Below are positions 44,341-52,503 of a stretch of 64,000 nucleotides of DNA, one piece after another. Source of the DNA: JAABQT01 sp035459025. Lineage in GTDB: Bacteria > Pseudomonadota > Gammaproteobacteria > Burkholderiales > SG8-39. Within the stretch, counting starts at the first letter, position 1. The number at the start of each line of letters is the position of its first letter. The DNA is taken from the NCBI GenBank assembly GCA_035459025.1, contig DATHYT010000029.1, forward strand, positions 72,703 through 136,702, written 5' to 3'. The notes beneath the pieces are model-generated. The model was not told where the DNA came from. It saw nothing but the letters and a program-made list of their open reading frames with translations, and did not search any database. The position numbers and the translations under genes were made by a program.

Positions 44341-44384
44341 ATGTATTTGAAAGGCGAAACCCGCGGATGGGCTGAACGCCCGCG

Positions 44385-45497
44385 CTAGGTTTTCTTCAGC
44401 TCGATGCCCGCGGCGCGCGCCAGGTCGCGCTGCACACGCGCCACGCGCTCGACCTCGCCCTTGGCGGGGAAGCGCTCGTAGAAGCCTTCCTCACGGAACT
44501 CGCGCACCATGTCGGCCCAGGGCGCGAGGCGCTGCTCCCAACGCTGCAGGCGCCCTTCGGCGGGCTCCGCGTCCTCGCGCGCAAGCGCCGTGCACACGCG
44601 GATCATCGCCTTCAGGGTCACCGGCTTGGTGACCATGTAGTTGTCCTTGCCCCAGGTATCGCCGAAGGCGGCCTTCGCGGCCTTGAGGAAGTCGCGGATC
44701 GCCGCGTAGTACTTGTCGACGTTCTTCGCGCTGCCGCCGGTGACCTGGATCCGGCGCCACTCGGCGCGCACCCAGCGGTGCAGCTCGTTGAACAGCTCCG
44801 CCTGCAGGATCCACTTGTCGCGCTGGCTGCGCCCGCCGAGCCGGTTGATGCGGTAGCGCAGCGGGCTGTCGCCCTCGCTGTAGAGCTTGTCGACCAGGCG
44901 CGCGGCGAACTTGCGGTCCGGCGCCGCCCACGACACCTTCTCGTAGAGATCCACGAGGTGGCTCTTGTTGATGCGCGTCGGCGTGGAATTGATGATGACG
45001 AACATCTCGGTGGAGAAGTCCTCGCTGCGGCCGTCGAAGATCATGCACGGCACGCGGATGGCGGCGGCTTCGGCGGGCTTGTCCAGCATGTAGAAATGCA
45101 GCGCCGCCAGTCGGTGCTGGCCGTCGATGATCAGGAACTTGGCGCTCGGCTCCGACAGGTGCCCCATGCCGTCGGCCGCGGACTGGTAGCGCAGGGTCTC
45201 CGAGGTGAACAGCAGCACCGTCCCGGGAATCGGCGGCTGCGTCACCGCGGTCTCGTAGAAGTTGCGCAGCTGGCGCACCTTGGCCTGCGAGAGCGAGCGC
45301 TGGAACGCGTGGTCGGTGCGCTCGATGCGCGCGATGAACTGCGCGATGTCGTCGTCCTGGGCGATGCGCGAGGGGGCGATCTGCTCGCCCTCGCCATAGA
45401 ATCGGCTAATGAAACGTACCCGGGACAATAGCTCCTTCGCCGGGTAGCTGACAAAGTAGAAGATCCCGTCCTTCTGGCGTATCTGCGTCGCGAGCAC
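44385..45497 (-). CDS. DGQHR-domain protein (DndB-like), orphan
   Basis: A 370-aa protein with the signature FLIIDGQHRLAAL (DGQHR at residues 125-129), followed by MIFDGRSEDFSTEMFVIINSTPTRINKS broken into the usual blocks. DGQHR proteins include DndB, the regulator of DNA phosphorothioation, and many proteins of mobile or defence regions. No dnd genes are near. I chose the GTG at 45497 because GGAGG lies 8 nt upstream and family members start close to this point; a TTG at 45533 would add 12 residues. Probable nucleic-acid-linked role; function unknown. Confidence 0.82.
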   Translation of the reverse strand: MLATQIRQKDGIFYFVSYPAKELLSRVRFISRFYGEGEQIAPSRIAQDDDIAQFIARIERTDHAFQRSLSQAKVRQLRNFYETAVTQPPIPGTVLLFTSETLRYQSAADGMGHLSEPSAKFLIIDGQHRLAALHFYMLDKPAEAAAIRVPCMIFDGRSEDFSTEMFVIINSTPTRINKSHLVDLYEKVSWAAPDRKFAARLVDKLYSEGDSPLRYRINRLGGRSQRDKWILQAELFNELHRWVRAEWRRIQVTGGSAKNVDKYYAAIRDFLKAAKAAFGDTWGKDNYMVTKPVTLKAMIRVCTALAREDAEPAEGRLQRWEQRLAPWADMVREFREEGFYERFPAKGEVERVARVQRDLARAAGIELKKT

Positions 45498-45556
45498 GGT
45501 TGCTGCCTCCGGGCGGGTCGCCCCAACTATCAAGTCCCGGCGAATGATACCGAAGG

Positions 45557-45608
45557 CTGCCGGGCCCCGCAGGGCGGGATTTCAATCCCACCCCGGGCAG
45601 ACCGGCAG
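45557..45608. other. Nested hairpin at the end of the DUF1223 remnant
   Basis: Concentric paired blocks: CTGCCGG/CCGGCAG (45557-45563 with 45602-45608), GCCC/GGGC (45564-45567 with 45595-45598), GGG/CCC and GGGAT/ATCCC around a TTCA loop. It contains the remnant's stop codon and lies about 60 nt upstream of the DGQHR start on the same strand. It could end the old gene or form a 5' structure for the DGQHR gene. It is not a tRNA: T-arm and acceptor pairing fail. Confidence 0.45.
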
Positions 45609-46100
45609 CATCAGGGCCTGTAGCACCTTAGCCGTGCGCCGGTTTTGCACGAAAGCGGCCACCCCGCAGTGCCCCAAGACCGCCTTCGGCAGCAGGGGCA
45701 GGGCCCGTTGTTGCCTGATCCTGCCGGCCGTGAACGGGATCGGCCCGCCTCCAGGCGCAGGGCGATATGCGCCACCGGCGGCCGGGCATTGATCCTGGCC
45801 CCCTCCTTTTCAAAGGCCCCGGCGGCATACCAGCGGCGGAAGTCTTGCCCCTGGAGCATGACCTGGGGGGGTGTAGACGACGCGCGCACGGATGACCTGC
45901 GCGAGTTTTCGCTGGCGGTCGGCAAAGCGCTGCTGGGCGTACGGATCCTTCCAGCCGATGTAGTCCCAGTAGTTCACGTGCAAGGAGAGGGGCACCACGC
46001 GCCCCGGCGCAGCCGTATGGGCCCCGGACTGCGCGCTGCATTGCAGCGCTTGCGCCTGGGAAGCCAGCGCCGCGAGGAGCACGGTCAGGGCAAGCCGCAT
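45582..46100 (-). pseudogene. Decayed DUF1223 secreted protein gene
   Basis: Three pieces of one family are readable in different frames. From the ATG at 46100: signal peptide and VVPLSLHVNYWDYIGWKDPYA, then RARVVYTP. In the next frame: QVMLQGQDFRRWYAAGAFEK. In a third frame: GVAAFVQNRRTAKVLQALML, ending at a TGA (45584-45582). The first frame break coincides with a run of seven C (minus strand) near 45869-45875; one C fewer restores VYTPQVMLQ. Between QSGAHT and APGRVVP the usual CxxC-containing segment is missing. Several lesions argue against a mere sequencing error. Confidence 0.75.
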
Positions 46101-46145
46101 GCGGTTCAGTCGAAACGGCGGGGCCGGCGCTTACCGCTGCAACGC

Positions 46146-46151
46146 GATAAT
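46146..46151 (+). promoter_or_regulatory. -10-like GATAAT directly before the LLM-oxidoreductase GTG
   Basis: GATAAT ends 5 nt before the GTG at 46157; leaderless arrangement, no Shine-Dalgarno. Confidence 0.4.
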
Positions 46152-46156
46152 GCGGG

Positions 46157-47158
46157 GTGTCCTTGAAACTCTCCATCCTCGACCAGTCGCCGGTGATCTC
46201 CGGGCATACCCCGGCGCAGGCGATCGCCGCCACGCTGGAGCTCGCCCGTCAGGCCGAGCGGCTCGGCTACCACCGCTATTGGCTCGCCGAGCACCATGCC
46301 ATCGCAGCGCTTGCCGATCCCTGCCCGGAGGTGCTCCTCGCCCGCCTTGGGGCGGAGACCCGGCGAATGCGCATCGGCACCGGAGGGGTCCTCCTGCCCT
46401 ATTACAGTGCGTTCAAGGTGGCCGAAGTGTTTCGCATGCTGGAATCCCTTTACCCCGGTCGCGTCGACCTGGGCATCGGCCGCGCTCCAGGGGGCGATGC
46501 CCGCACCGCGCATGCCGTCGGCGGCGGCCAGCTGCCGACGGCGGAGGACTTCCCGCAGCGGGTCTGGGAGCTTGTCGCCCATCTCGACAACGCCCTGCCC
46601 GACGACCATCCGCACAAGCGCGTGCGGCTGCAGCCGGGCGGCGATACGGCGCCCGAGGTCTGGCTCCTGGGGTCATCGGATTTCAGCGGCGCGCTCGCCG
46701 CGCAGCTCGGCCTGCGCTTCGCCTTCGCCCACTTCATCAACCCGCGCGGCGGCGATGTCGTGACGCGCGCCTACCGCGAGCGCTTCCAGCCATCGTCGCG
46801 GGAAGCATCGCCCGCCGCCATCGTCTGCGTGTTCGTGATCTGCGCCGCCGACGACGCCGAAGCCGGGCGGCTCGCCGCCTCGATCGACCTGCGCCGCCTG
46901 CACATGGCGCTCGGGCGCGATACGCCGGTGCCGACGCTCGCCGAGGCCGAGCGGCACGAGTATTCGGAGGAGGAGCGACGCTACGTGCTCGCGCAGCGCG
47001 AGCGCGCGGTGATCGGCGGACCCGAGAAATGCCGGCGCGAGCTCACGGCGCTCGCCGAACGCTACGCCGCCGACGAGGTGATGGCACTCACCATCACCGG
47101 GGATTACGCGTCGCGGCTGCGCTCCTATGAGCTGCTGGCCGAGGTGTTCAGGCTCTAG
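46157..47158 (+). CDS. LLM-class flavin-dependent oxidoreductase (bacterial luciferase-like)
   Basis: A 333-aa flavin monooxygenase-type protein with the luciferase-like barrel. It starts with GTG at 46157: MSLKLSILDQSPVISGHTPA is the typical N-terminus of the MsnO8/luciferase-like group. RYWLAEHHAIAALADPCPEV, RIGTGGVLLPYYSAFKVAE and GRVDLGIGRAPGGD follow the family pattern. Substrate unknown. The last 4 nt overlap the convergent ankyrin gene. Confidence 0.92.
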   Translation: MSLKLSILDQSPVISGHTPAQAIAATLELARQAERLGYHRYWLAEHHAIAALADPCPEVLLARLGAETRRMRIGTGGVLLPYYSAFKVAEVFRMLESLYPGRVDLGIGRAPGGDARTAHAVGGGQLPTAEDFPQRVWELVAHLDNALPDDHPHKRVRLQPGGDTAPEVWLLGSSDFSGALAAQLGLRFAFAHFINPRGGDVVTRAYRERFQPSSREASPAAIVCVFVICAADDAEAGRLAASIDLRRLHMALGRDTPVPTLAEAERHEYSEEERRYVLAQRERAVIGGPEKCRRELTALAERYAADEVMALTITGDYASRLRSYELLAEVFRL

Positions 47159-47760
47159 AACAGCGCGGCAACATCCTCGTGCCCGCGCTCGCGCGCGAGA
47201 TCCCGCGGCGTCTTGCCCTGCAGATTCCTCAGGCCCGGATGGCTCGTGTGCGGCAGAAGCAGCCGCACGGTGCCAGCGTGCCCGCCGGCCGCCGCGCCGT
47301 GCAGCGCGAGATTGCCGTCGAGGTTGAACGCGTCCGCATCCGCACCGCGCTCGAGCAGCAGGCGCACCACCGCCTCGTGGCCGCTGTAGGCCGCCCAGTG
47401 CAGCGCCGACTCGCCGTGATCGTTGAGCGCCCGGGGGTCCGCGCCCGCATCGAGCAATAGCAGCGCGACCGCCGCATCGGGGTTCAACGTCGCATGGTGC
47501 AACGCGGTTTCACCGGTCGCCGTGCGCGCGCGCACCCGCGCGCCGGCGTCGAGGAGCAATCGCGTCACCGCGGCCATGCCCTGCTCGGCCGCCAGGTGCA
47601 GCGGCGTCTCGCGGGCCGCGTTGCGCGCCTCGAGGTCCACCTTGCCGCCCAGCACGAGCACGGCGGCGACCGGCTCCTTGCCCTGCGCGATCGCCTCGTG
47701 CAAGGGCGAGGCGTGCGGCTGTGCCTGGGCGAGGAGCAGCGCCGCGAGCAGCGCCCTCAT
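47155..47760 (-). CDS. Ankyrin-repeat protein with N-terminal signal
   Basis: A 201-aa protein starting at the ATG at 47760, which overlaps the upstream oxidoreductase stop (ATGA). MRALLAALLLAQAQPHA looks like a short signal peptide. About five ankyrin repeats follow, e.g. ETPLHLAAEQGMAAVTRLLL, ETALHHATLNPDAAVALLLL and ESALHWAAYSGHEAVVRLLL. Such small periplasmic ankyrin proteins often accompany redox enzymes (compare AnkB with catalase); here it is coupled to a FAD/Fe-S dehydrogenase. Confidence 0.88.
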   Translation of the reverse strand: MRALLAALLLAQAQPHASPLHEAIAQGKEPVAAVLVLGGKVDLEARNAARETPLHLAAEQGMAAVTRLLLDAGARVRARTATGETALHHATLNPDAAVALLLLDAGADPRALNDHGESALHWAAYSGHEAVVRLLLERGADADAFNLDGNLALHGAAAGGHAGTVRLLLPHTSHPGLRNLQGKTPRDLARERGHEDVAALF

Positions 47761-50552
47761 CGCAGTGCGCCCGCCAGCACCTCCGCGAAGTGCTGCGCCG
47801 TACGATCCGACAGACCCTCGATCTGCTCGCGGCAGGAAAAGCCGTCGGCCACCACCAGCGTGTCGGGCGGCGCGGCGCGCAGCCGCGGCAGCAGCGCGAT
47901 CTCCGCGATACGGCGCGAGGCCGCTTCGTGCGCCGCCTTCAGGCCGAAGGAGCCCGCCATGCCGCAGCAACCCAGATCCGGCGCTTCGACCTCGAGGCCG
48001 GCGGCGCGCAGGAGCCGCACCTCCGCGGCGCTCCCCCAGAGCGCCTTCTGGTGGCAGTGCGGCTGCAGCAGCGCGCGGCCAAAGCTGCGCGGCGGCGCAT
48101 AGCCGCGCGCGTCGAGGAACTCGGCGAGCGAATGCACCCGCGCTGCGAGCGCCTGCGCACGATCGTCGTCCGCAAAGAGCTGCTTGAGCTCGTCGCGGAA
48201 CACCGAGAGGCACGCGGGCTCGAGCACGACGACCGGCACGTCCGGCTCAAGTGCTTCGAGGACACGACCGAGCGCCGCCTTCGCCTGGTCGAGCATCCCC
48301 GCGTCGTAGTACGGGCGCCCGCAGCACAGGTGCGCTTTCGGCAGCTCGACGCTGCACCCGGCATGCGCCAGCACGCGCGCCGCGGCCAATCCTGTTGCCG
48401 GCCGGAAGTAGCCGTTGAACGTGTCGTCGAACAGGATCACGCGCTCGCCGGCGCCCTGCGGCACGAACCGCGCCCGCAGGCTCTGCGCGGCAAGGCGCGG
48501 CATGCGGCGCGTGGTGCTCAGCCCGGCCACCGGCCGGCCCAGGGCGCCCAGCACGTTGGCCAGGCCCGGCGCCTTGGAAGCGAGCGGCGCCCACTCGCCG
48601 ATGCGCGCGAGCGCCTGCACCGCGGGCGGTCGGATCTTCTTCTCGTAGTAATGCGACAGGAACTCCGCCTTGTAGGCCGCCATGTCGGTGTGCGTCGGGC
48701 AGTCGCTGCGGCAGCCCTTGCAGGCGAGGCACCAGTCGAGCGCCTCCTTCACTTCTTCGCTCTGCCAGCCCCCGGTGATCACCTCGCCCTGCAGCATCTC
48801 CCAGAGCAGGCGCGCGCGCCCGCGCGTGGAGTAGCGCTCTTCGCCCGTGCCGCGGTAGCTCGGGCACATGGTGCCGCCCGATTTCGATCGGCACTTGCCC
48901 ATGCCGACGCAGTGCTCGGCGGCGCGCGCGAAGCCGTCGCCCACGTCGCTCCTGAAGGCAAAGCGCGTTTGCAGCGTCACCGGCTTGTAGGCCGGCCCCA
49001 GGCGCAGGTTCTCGTCCACGCGCAGCACGTCGCCCGCGGCGTTGACGAGCTTTCCGGGGTTCATGCGGTTCAAGGGATCCCAGAGGCGCTTGAACTCGCG
49101 AAACGCCTGCATCAGCTCGGGGCCGTACATCGCCGGCAGGAACTCCGCGCGCGCCTGGCCGTCGCCGTGCTCGCCCGACAGCGACCCGCCGTACTTCACC
49201 ACCAGCTCGGCGGCGGCCTGCAGGAAGCCGCGCCAGCGCGCGAGGCCCGCGGGCGTTCTCAAATCGAAGGTGATGCGCGCGTGGATGCAGCCGTCGCCGA
49301 AGTGCCCGTAGAGCGAGGTGCGGTAGCCGTGGCGATCCACCAGCGCCTGGAACTCGCGCAGGTAGTCCCCGAGGCGCAAGGGATCCACCGCGGCGTCCTC
49401 CCAACCGACCACGGGATCGGGCCCGGGCGTGCCCTTCAGGTTGAGCGCGGTGGCCGAGGCGCCGGTCTCCCGGATCGCCCACAGCCTCGCGATCTGCGCC
49501 GGGTCGGTGACCAGCGTGCCGCGCAGGCTGCTCGCCTTGTCGATCGCCTGCTCCAGCGTGTCGCCGCCGAACTCGATCATCAGCCAGGCGCGCCCCTCGG
49601 GCAGCAGCCCGATATCCTCGAGCTTGAGCTTTCGCTCGCGCAGCCCGCCGATGATCGGCTCGTCGAGGCCCTCGCAGGCGATGGGCCCCGCGGCCAGGAT
49701 CTGCGGCACCGCATCGCCGGCGGCAAAGACATCTGTATAGCCCTGCACCAGGAGCAGGCGGTGGCGCGGGTTCTCCACCAGCGTCGCCCTCGCCTGCAGC
49801 GTCAGCGCGCAGGTGCCCTCCGAGCCCACCAGCGCGCGCGCCACGTTGAAGCCGTTTTCGGGCAGCAGCTGGTCGAGGTTGTAGCCCGAAACGCGGCGCT
49901 TGATCGTCGGAAAGCCGGCGCGGATCCGCTCCGCGTAGCGGTCCGCGAGCAGCTTCAGGCCGCGATAGATCTCGGCCTGGCGGTCGTTCTTCGAAAGGAT
50001 GCGGTCGAACGCGGCCTCGTCCGTCGGCCCGCACCAGAAGCGCGCGCCGTCGTAGGTCGCCACCTCCAGCGCCTCGATGTTCTCCACGGTCTTGCCGGCC
50101 ATCACCGAGTGCGCGCCGCAGGAATTGTTGCCGATCATGCCGCCGAGCGTGCAGCGGCTGTGCGTCGCCGGGTCGGGCCCGAAGACCAGGCCGTGGCCGG
50201 CCGCCGCCGCGCTCAGGCTGTCGCACACGACGCCGGGCTCGACCCGCGCGCTCTTCGTCGCGGCGTCGATCGACAGCACCCGGTCCATGTACTTCGAGCA
50301 GTCGATCACCACCGCCACGTTCACGCTCTGGCCGCACATCGAGGTGCCGCCGCCGCGCGCGAGCACCGGCGCGCCGTGCGCGCGGCATACGGCGAGCGCG
50401 GCCATCACGTCCTCGGCCGAGCGCGGCAGAATCACGCCGATCGGCACCTGGCGGTAGTTGGACGCTTCGGAGGCGTAGGCGGCGCGCGCGCCGGCGTCGA
50501 AGCGCACCTCGCCCGCGACGGCGGCCGCGAGCGCGGCCTGCAATTCCTTCAT
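47757..50552 (-). CDS. FAD-linked oxidase / Fe-S fusion (D-lactate/D-2-hydroxyacid dehydrogenase, GlcD-GlcF type)
   Basis: A 931-aa respiratory-type dehydrogenase. The first half is a PCMH FAD-binding oxidase: VLARGGGTSMCGQSVN, GGMIGNNSCGAHSV, LVGSEGTCALTL and the metal/substrate SGEHGDGQARAEF. The second half carries iron-sulfur Cys clusters (CVGMGKCRS with TMCPSY, and CLACKGCRSDCP) and two CCG heterodisulfide-reductase domains (HLCCGRPYYD, LGCCGMAGSFG). It probably oxidises a D-2-hydroxy acid and feeds electrons to the quinone pool. The ATG at 50552 overlaps the M48 stop and its stop overlaps the ankyrin start. Confidence 0.92.
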   Translation of the reverse strand: MKELQAALAAAVAGEVRFDAGARAAYASEASNYRQVPIGVILPRSAEDVMAALAVCRAHGAPVLARGGGTSMCGQSVNVAVVIDCSKYMDRVLSIDAATKSARVEPGVVCDSLSAAAAGHGLVFGPDPATHSRCTLGGMIGNNSCGAHSVMAGKTVENIEALEVATYDGARFWCGPTDEAAFDRILSKNDRQAEIYRGLKLLADRYAERIRAGFPTIKRRVSGYNLDQLLPENGFNVARALVGSEGTCALTLQARATLVENPRHRLLLVQGYTDVFAAGDAVPQILAAGPIACEGLDEPIIGGLRERKLKLEDIGLLPEGRAWLMIEFGGDTLEQAIDKASSLRGTLVTDPAQIARLWAIRETGASATALNLKGTPGPDPVVGWEDAAVDPLRLGDYLREFQALVDRHGYRTSLYGHFGDGCIHARITFDLRTPAGLARWRGFLQAAAELVVKYGGSLSGEHGDGQARAEFLPAMYGPELMQAFREFKRLWDPLNRMNPGKLVNAAGDVLRVDENLRLGPAYKPVTLQTRFAFRSDVGDGFARAAEHCVGMGKCRSKSGGTMCPSYRGTGEERYSTRGRARLLWEMLQGEVITGGWQSEEVKEALDWCLACKGCRSDCPTHTDMAAYKAEFLSHYYEKKIRPPAVQALARIGEWAPLASKAPGLANVLGALGRPVAGLSTTRRMPRLAAQSLRARFVPQGAGERVILFDDTFNGYFRPATGLAAARVLAHAGCSVELPKAHLCCGRPYYDAGMLDQAKAALGRVLEALEPDVPVVVLEPACLSVFRDELKQLFADDDRAQALAARVHSLAEFLDARGYAPPRSFGRALLQPHCHQKALWGSAAEVRLLRAAGLEVEAPDLGCCGMAGSFGLKAAHEAASRRIAEIALLPRLRAAPPDTLVVADGFSCREQIEGLSDRTAQHFAEVLAGALR

Positions 50553-52498
50553 GCCGCGAGTGTAGCCGGGTCGAGCGACTGGATCACGGGCGGGATCGGG
50601 CAATCGAGCGTCGCCGCGACTGCGCGCACCAGCTCCATTTCTGCCAGGCGAAACGGGCCGTCGGCGGCCGCGGTCTCGACGCAGGCCTTCAGGAGACGCG
50701 GCTTCTGGAACGGCGCCAGGTGGCGCAGGCGCTCGAGCGCCTGCTGCATGCGCGCCGCGGTGAGCTCGCCCAGCGTCAGCAGCGCCGGCAGGGCGAACCC
50801 CAGGATCGCCTGGCCCTTGGCGTGCGAGACCTCCGTGCTTCCCCTGGAAACATGCGCGATGAGCGAGATCACCGCGTTGGCGTCGGCGGCCACGTCTTCC
50901 ACTTTCTTGTACCGCGTAAGGATCGGCTTGCCTGCGCCTTCCCGCAGGCGCTGGCGCAGCAGCGTCGCCTGCACGAATTCGCCCAGCGTCGTCTTTTGGT
51001 CGGCCTCGACCAGCGCCTGCACCATGGCGAGAAAGGCATCGCGCCGCTTCTGCGCCCATTGCTTGAGCGCCGGCAGCGCGAGCTCGAGAAGCAGCAGGAA
51101 CTGCCGCCGGCCGACACCCTGCAGCTCGAAGCGCGCCGCTGCGACCTGTTCGGCCTCGGCGCCGAGGAGCTGCAGCTGGCGTTCGCGCACCGGACCCTCG
51201 CGCTCGAGCAGCAGGGCGCACATTACCTGCGCGGCACCCTCGGGTGTCTGCAGGCGGCGCTTCACGGTGGGCGGCAGGCGCTCGAGCAGGCGCCGGGCAT
51301 GGTCGACGTGCTCGTGCCTGGGCGCTTCGACGAGCGCCGCGGCCGCGCCGATGCCGCCCAGCACTTTGACGACGCTGCCGCCGCCGTCGAGCACGGCGAC
51401 GCGGCGGTCGCCACCGTGGTGTCCGGGACGCGTGCGCCGATAATCATCGCGCTGGAACCGCGGATGCACCCGCCGGATGCGCTCCTCGATCGGCGGGTGC
51501 GTCGGGAAGCCCCACCAATGCGCAACAGCAGGCAGGAAGAACATGTGCGACAGCTCATCGACGTACAGTCCACGCAACGTAGTTCCCGCGCGCAGCAGCG
51601 AGACCGCGTCCAGGGCGCCGGCGATGCCGTCGGGGTTGCGCGTGAACTGCACGCTTGCCGCATCGGCCAGCAACTCGCGCCGGCGCGAGATCGCCGCCTT
51701 GATCGCTTCGGCGGCAAAGGAGCCCGGAAACGCGATGAACGCGATCAGCGTGCCGATCATGGCGCTGAATACCTCGCCGCCCACGTTCTCCCGGCTCTTG
51801 CCGCGCGCCGTGTCTGCCGCGCCATACACGAGCGCCTCCCCCACCTCGCCGAAAACCGTGAGGCCCCCGAGAAGCCCCGCCAGGCGGATGTTCAATGCCA
51901 TGTCGCCGTTCAGGATGTGGCTGAATTCGTGGCCCATGACGCCTTGCAGCTCGTCGCGCGTCAGCTTCTGCACCAGTCCGCGGGTGACGATGATCACGGC
52001 CTCGTTTGGCGTATGACCCGCGACCAGCGCATTCACCGCGTCGTCGTAGCCAAGCAGGTACACCGGCGGCACCGCAATGCCCGAAGCGATCGCCATCTCC
52101 TCGACGACGTTGAGCAGGCGGGTTTCGGTGGCGCTGGCCCGCCCCCGCTCGAGATAGCGTGCGCTCAGCATCTGCGCCACCGCGATTCCCCCCTCGCTCA
52201 GCTTCCAGATGCGCCAGGCAGACACGCCTGCCACGACGAAGCCCACGATCGCGGTCACCCACAGGTGGAACGCCGGCGGGATGTTCACGAGCGCGTGCCA
52301 GTACGTGCGCGCGAGCCCCTGCCAGACGACGACCTCATCCCCGGCGAGCGGCAGCAGGCCGAAGATCGCGATTACCGCATAGCCGAGCGCCCCGGCCAGG
52401 TTGAAGCACAAGACGACGAAGGCTGCCGCAACGAGGTACCACAACACCAGCCAGCGCGACGCGCGCCTCGCCTCGTCCTGCTGCGCGAAGAAATCCAT
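50549..52498 (-). CDS. M48 family metallopeptidase (HtpX-like) with C-terminal extension, paralogue 1
   Basis: A 649-aa inner-membrane zinc protease. Two N-terminal helices are followed by the M48 core with HEFSH at residues 190-194 and a downstream RRRELLADAASVQFTRNP carrying the third ligand. The C-terminal half (from about residue 390) is a soluble helical extension with acidic motifs VEADQKTTLGEF and AAADGPFRLAEMELVRA, TerB-like in flavour. It lies 5 nt after the second M48 gene, its closest paralogue, and behind lemA. Likely envelope quality control. Confidence 0.92.
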   Translation of the reverse strand: MDFFAQQDEARRASRWLVLWYLVAAAFVVLCFNLAGALGYAVIAIFGLLPLAGDEVVVWQGLARTYWHALVNIPPAFHLWVTAIVGFVVAGVSAWRIWKLSEGGIAVAQMLSARYLERGRASATETRLLNVVEEMAIASGIAVPPVYLLGYDDAVNALVAGHTPNEAVIIVTRGLVQKLTRDELQGVMGHEFSHILNGDMALNIRLAGLLGGLTVFGEVGEALVYGAADTARGKSRENVGGEVFSAMIGTLIAFIAFPGSFAAEAIKAAISRRRELLADAASVQFTRNPDGIAGALDAVSLLRAGTTLRGLYVDELSHMFFLPAVAHWWGFPTHPPIEERIRRVHPRFQRDDYRRTRPGHHGGDRRVAVLDGGGSVVKVLGGIGAAAALVEAPRHEHVDHARRLLERLPPTVKRRLQTPEGAAQVMCALLLEREGPVRERQLQLLGAEAEQVAAARFELQGVGRRQFLLLLELALPALKQWAQKRRDAFLAMVQALVEADQKTTLGEFVQATLLRQRLREGAGKPILTRYKKVEDVAADANAVISLIAHVSRGSTEVSHAKGQAILGFALPALLTLGELTAARMQQALERLRHLAPFQKPRLLKACVETAAADGPFRLAEMELVRAVAATLDCPIPPVIQSLDPATLAA

Positions 52499-52503
52499 GC
52501 CCG

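Noticed and set aside
44385..45497. A DNA phosphorothioation (Dnd) defence system
   Set aside because: Only a DGQHR protein is present; no DndA/C/D/E or restriction partner lies within the window.
45572..45593. Possible tRNA arm (GGGATTTCAATCCC)
   Set aside because: Base 53-61 pairing fails, no acceptor stem or CCA context is found within 90 nt on either side, and the stretch is explained by the end of the DUF1223 remnant.
45869..45875. C7 run as a phase-variation switch
   Set aside because: Restoring the frame would not give a working protein because the CxxC segment is deleted and a further frame change lies downstream.
47721..51443. 1,240-codon plus-strand frame opposite the FAD/Fe-S dehydrogenase
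   Set aside because: Same artefact: composition follows the complement of a real, motif-complete gene.
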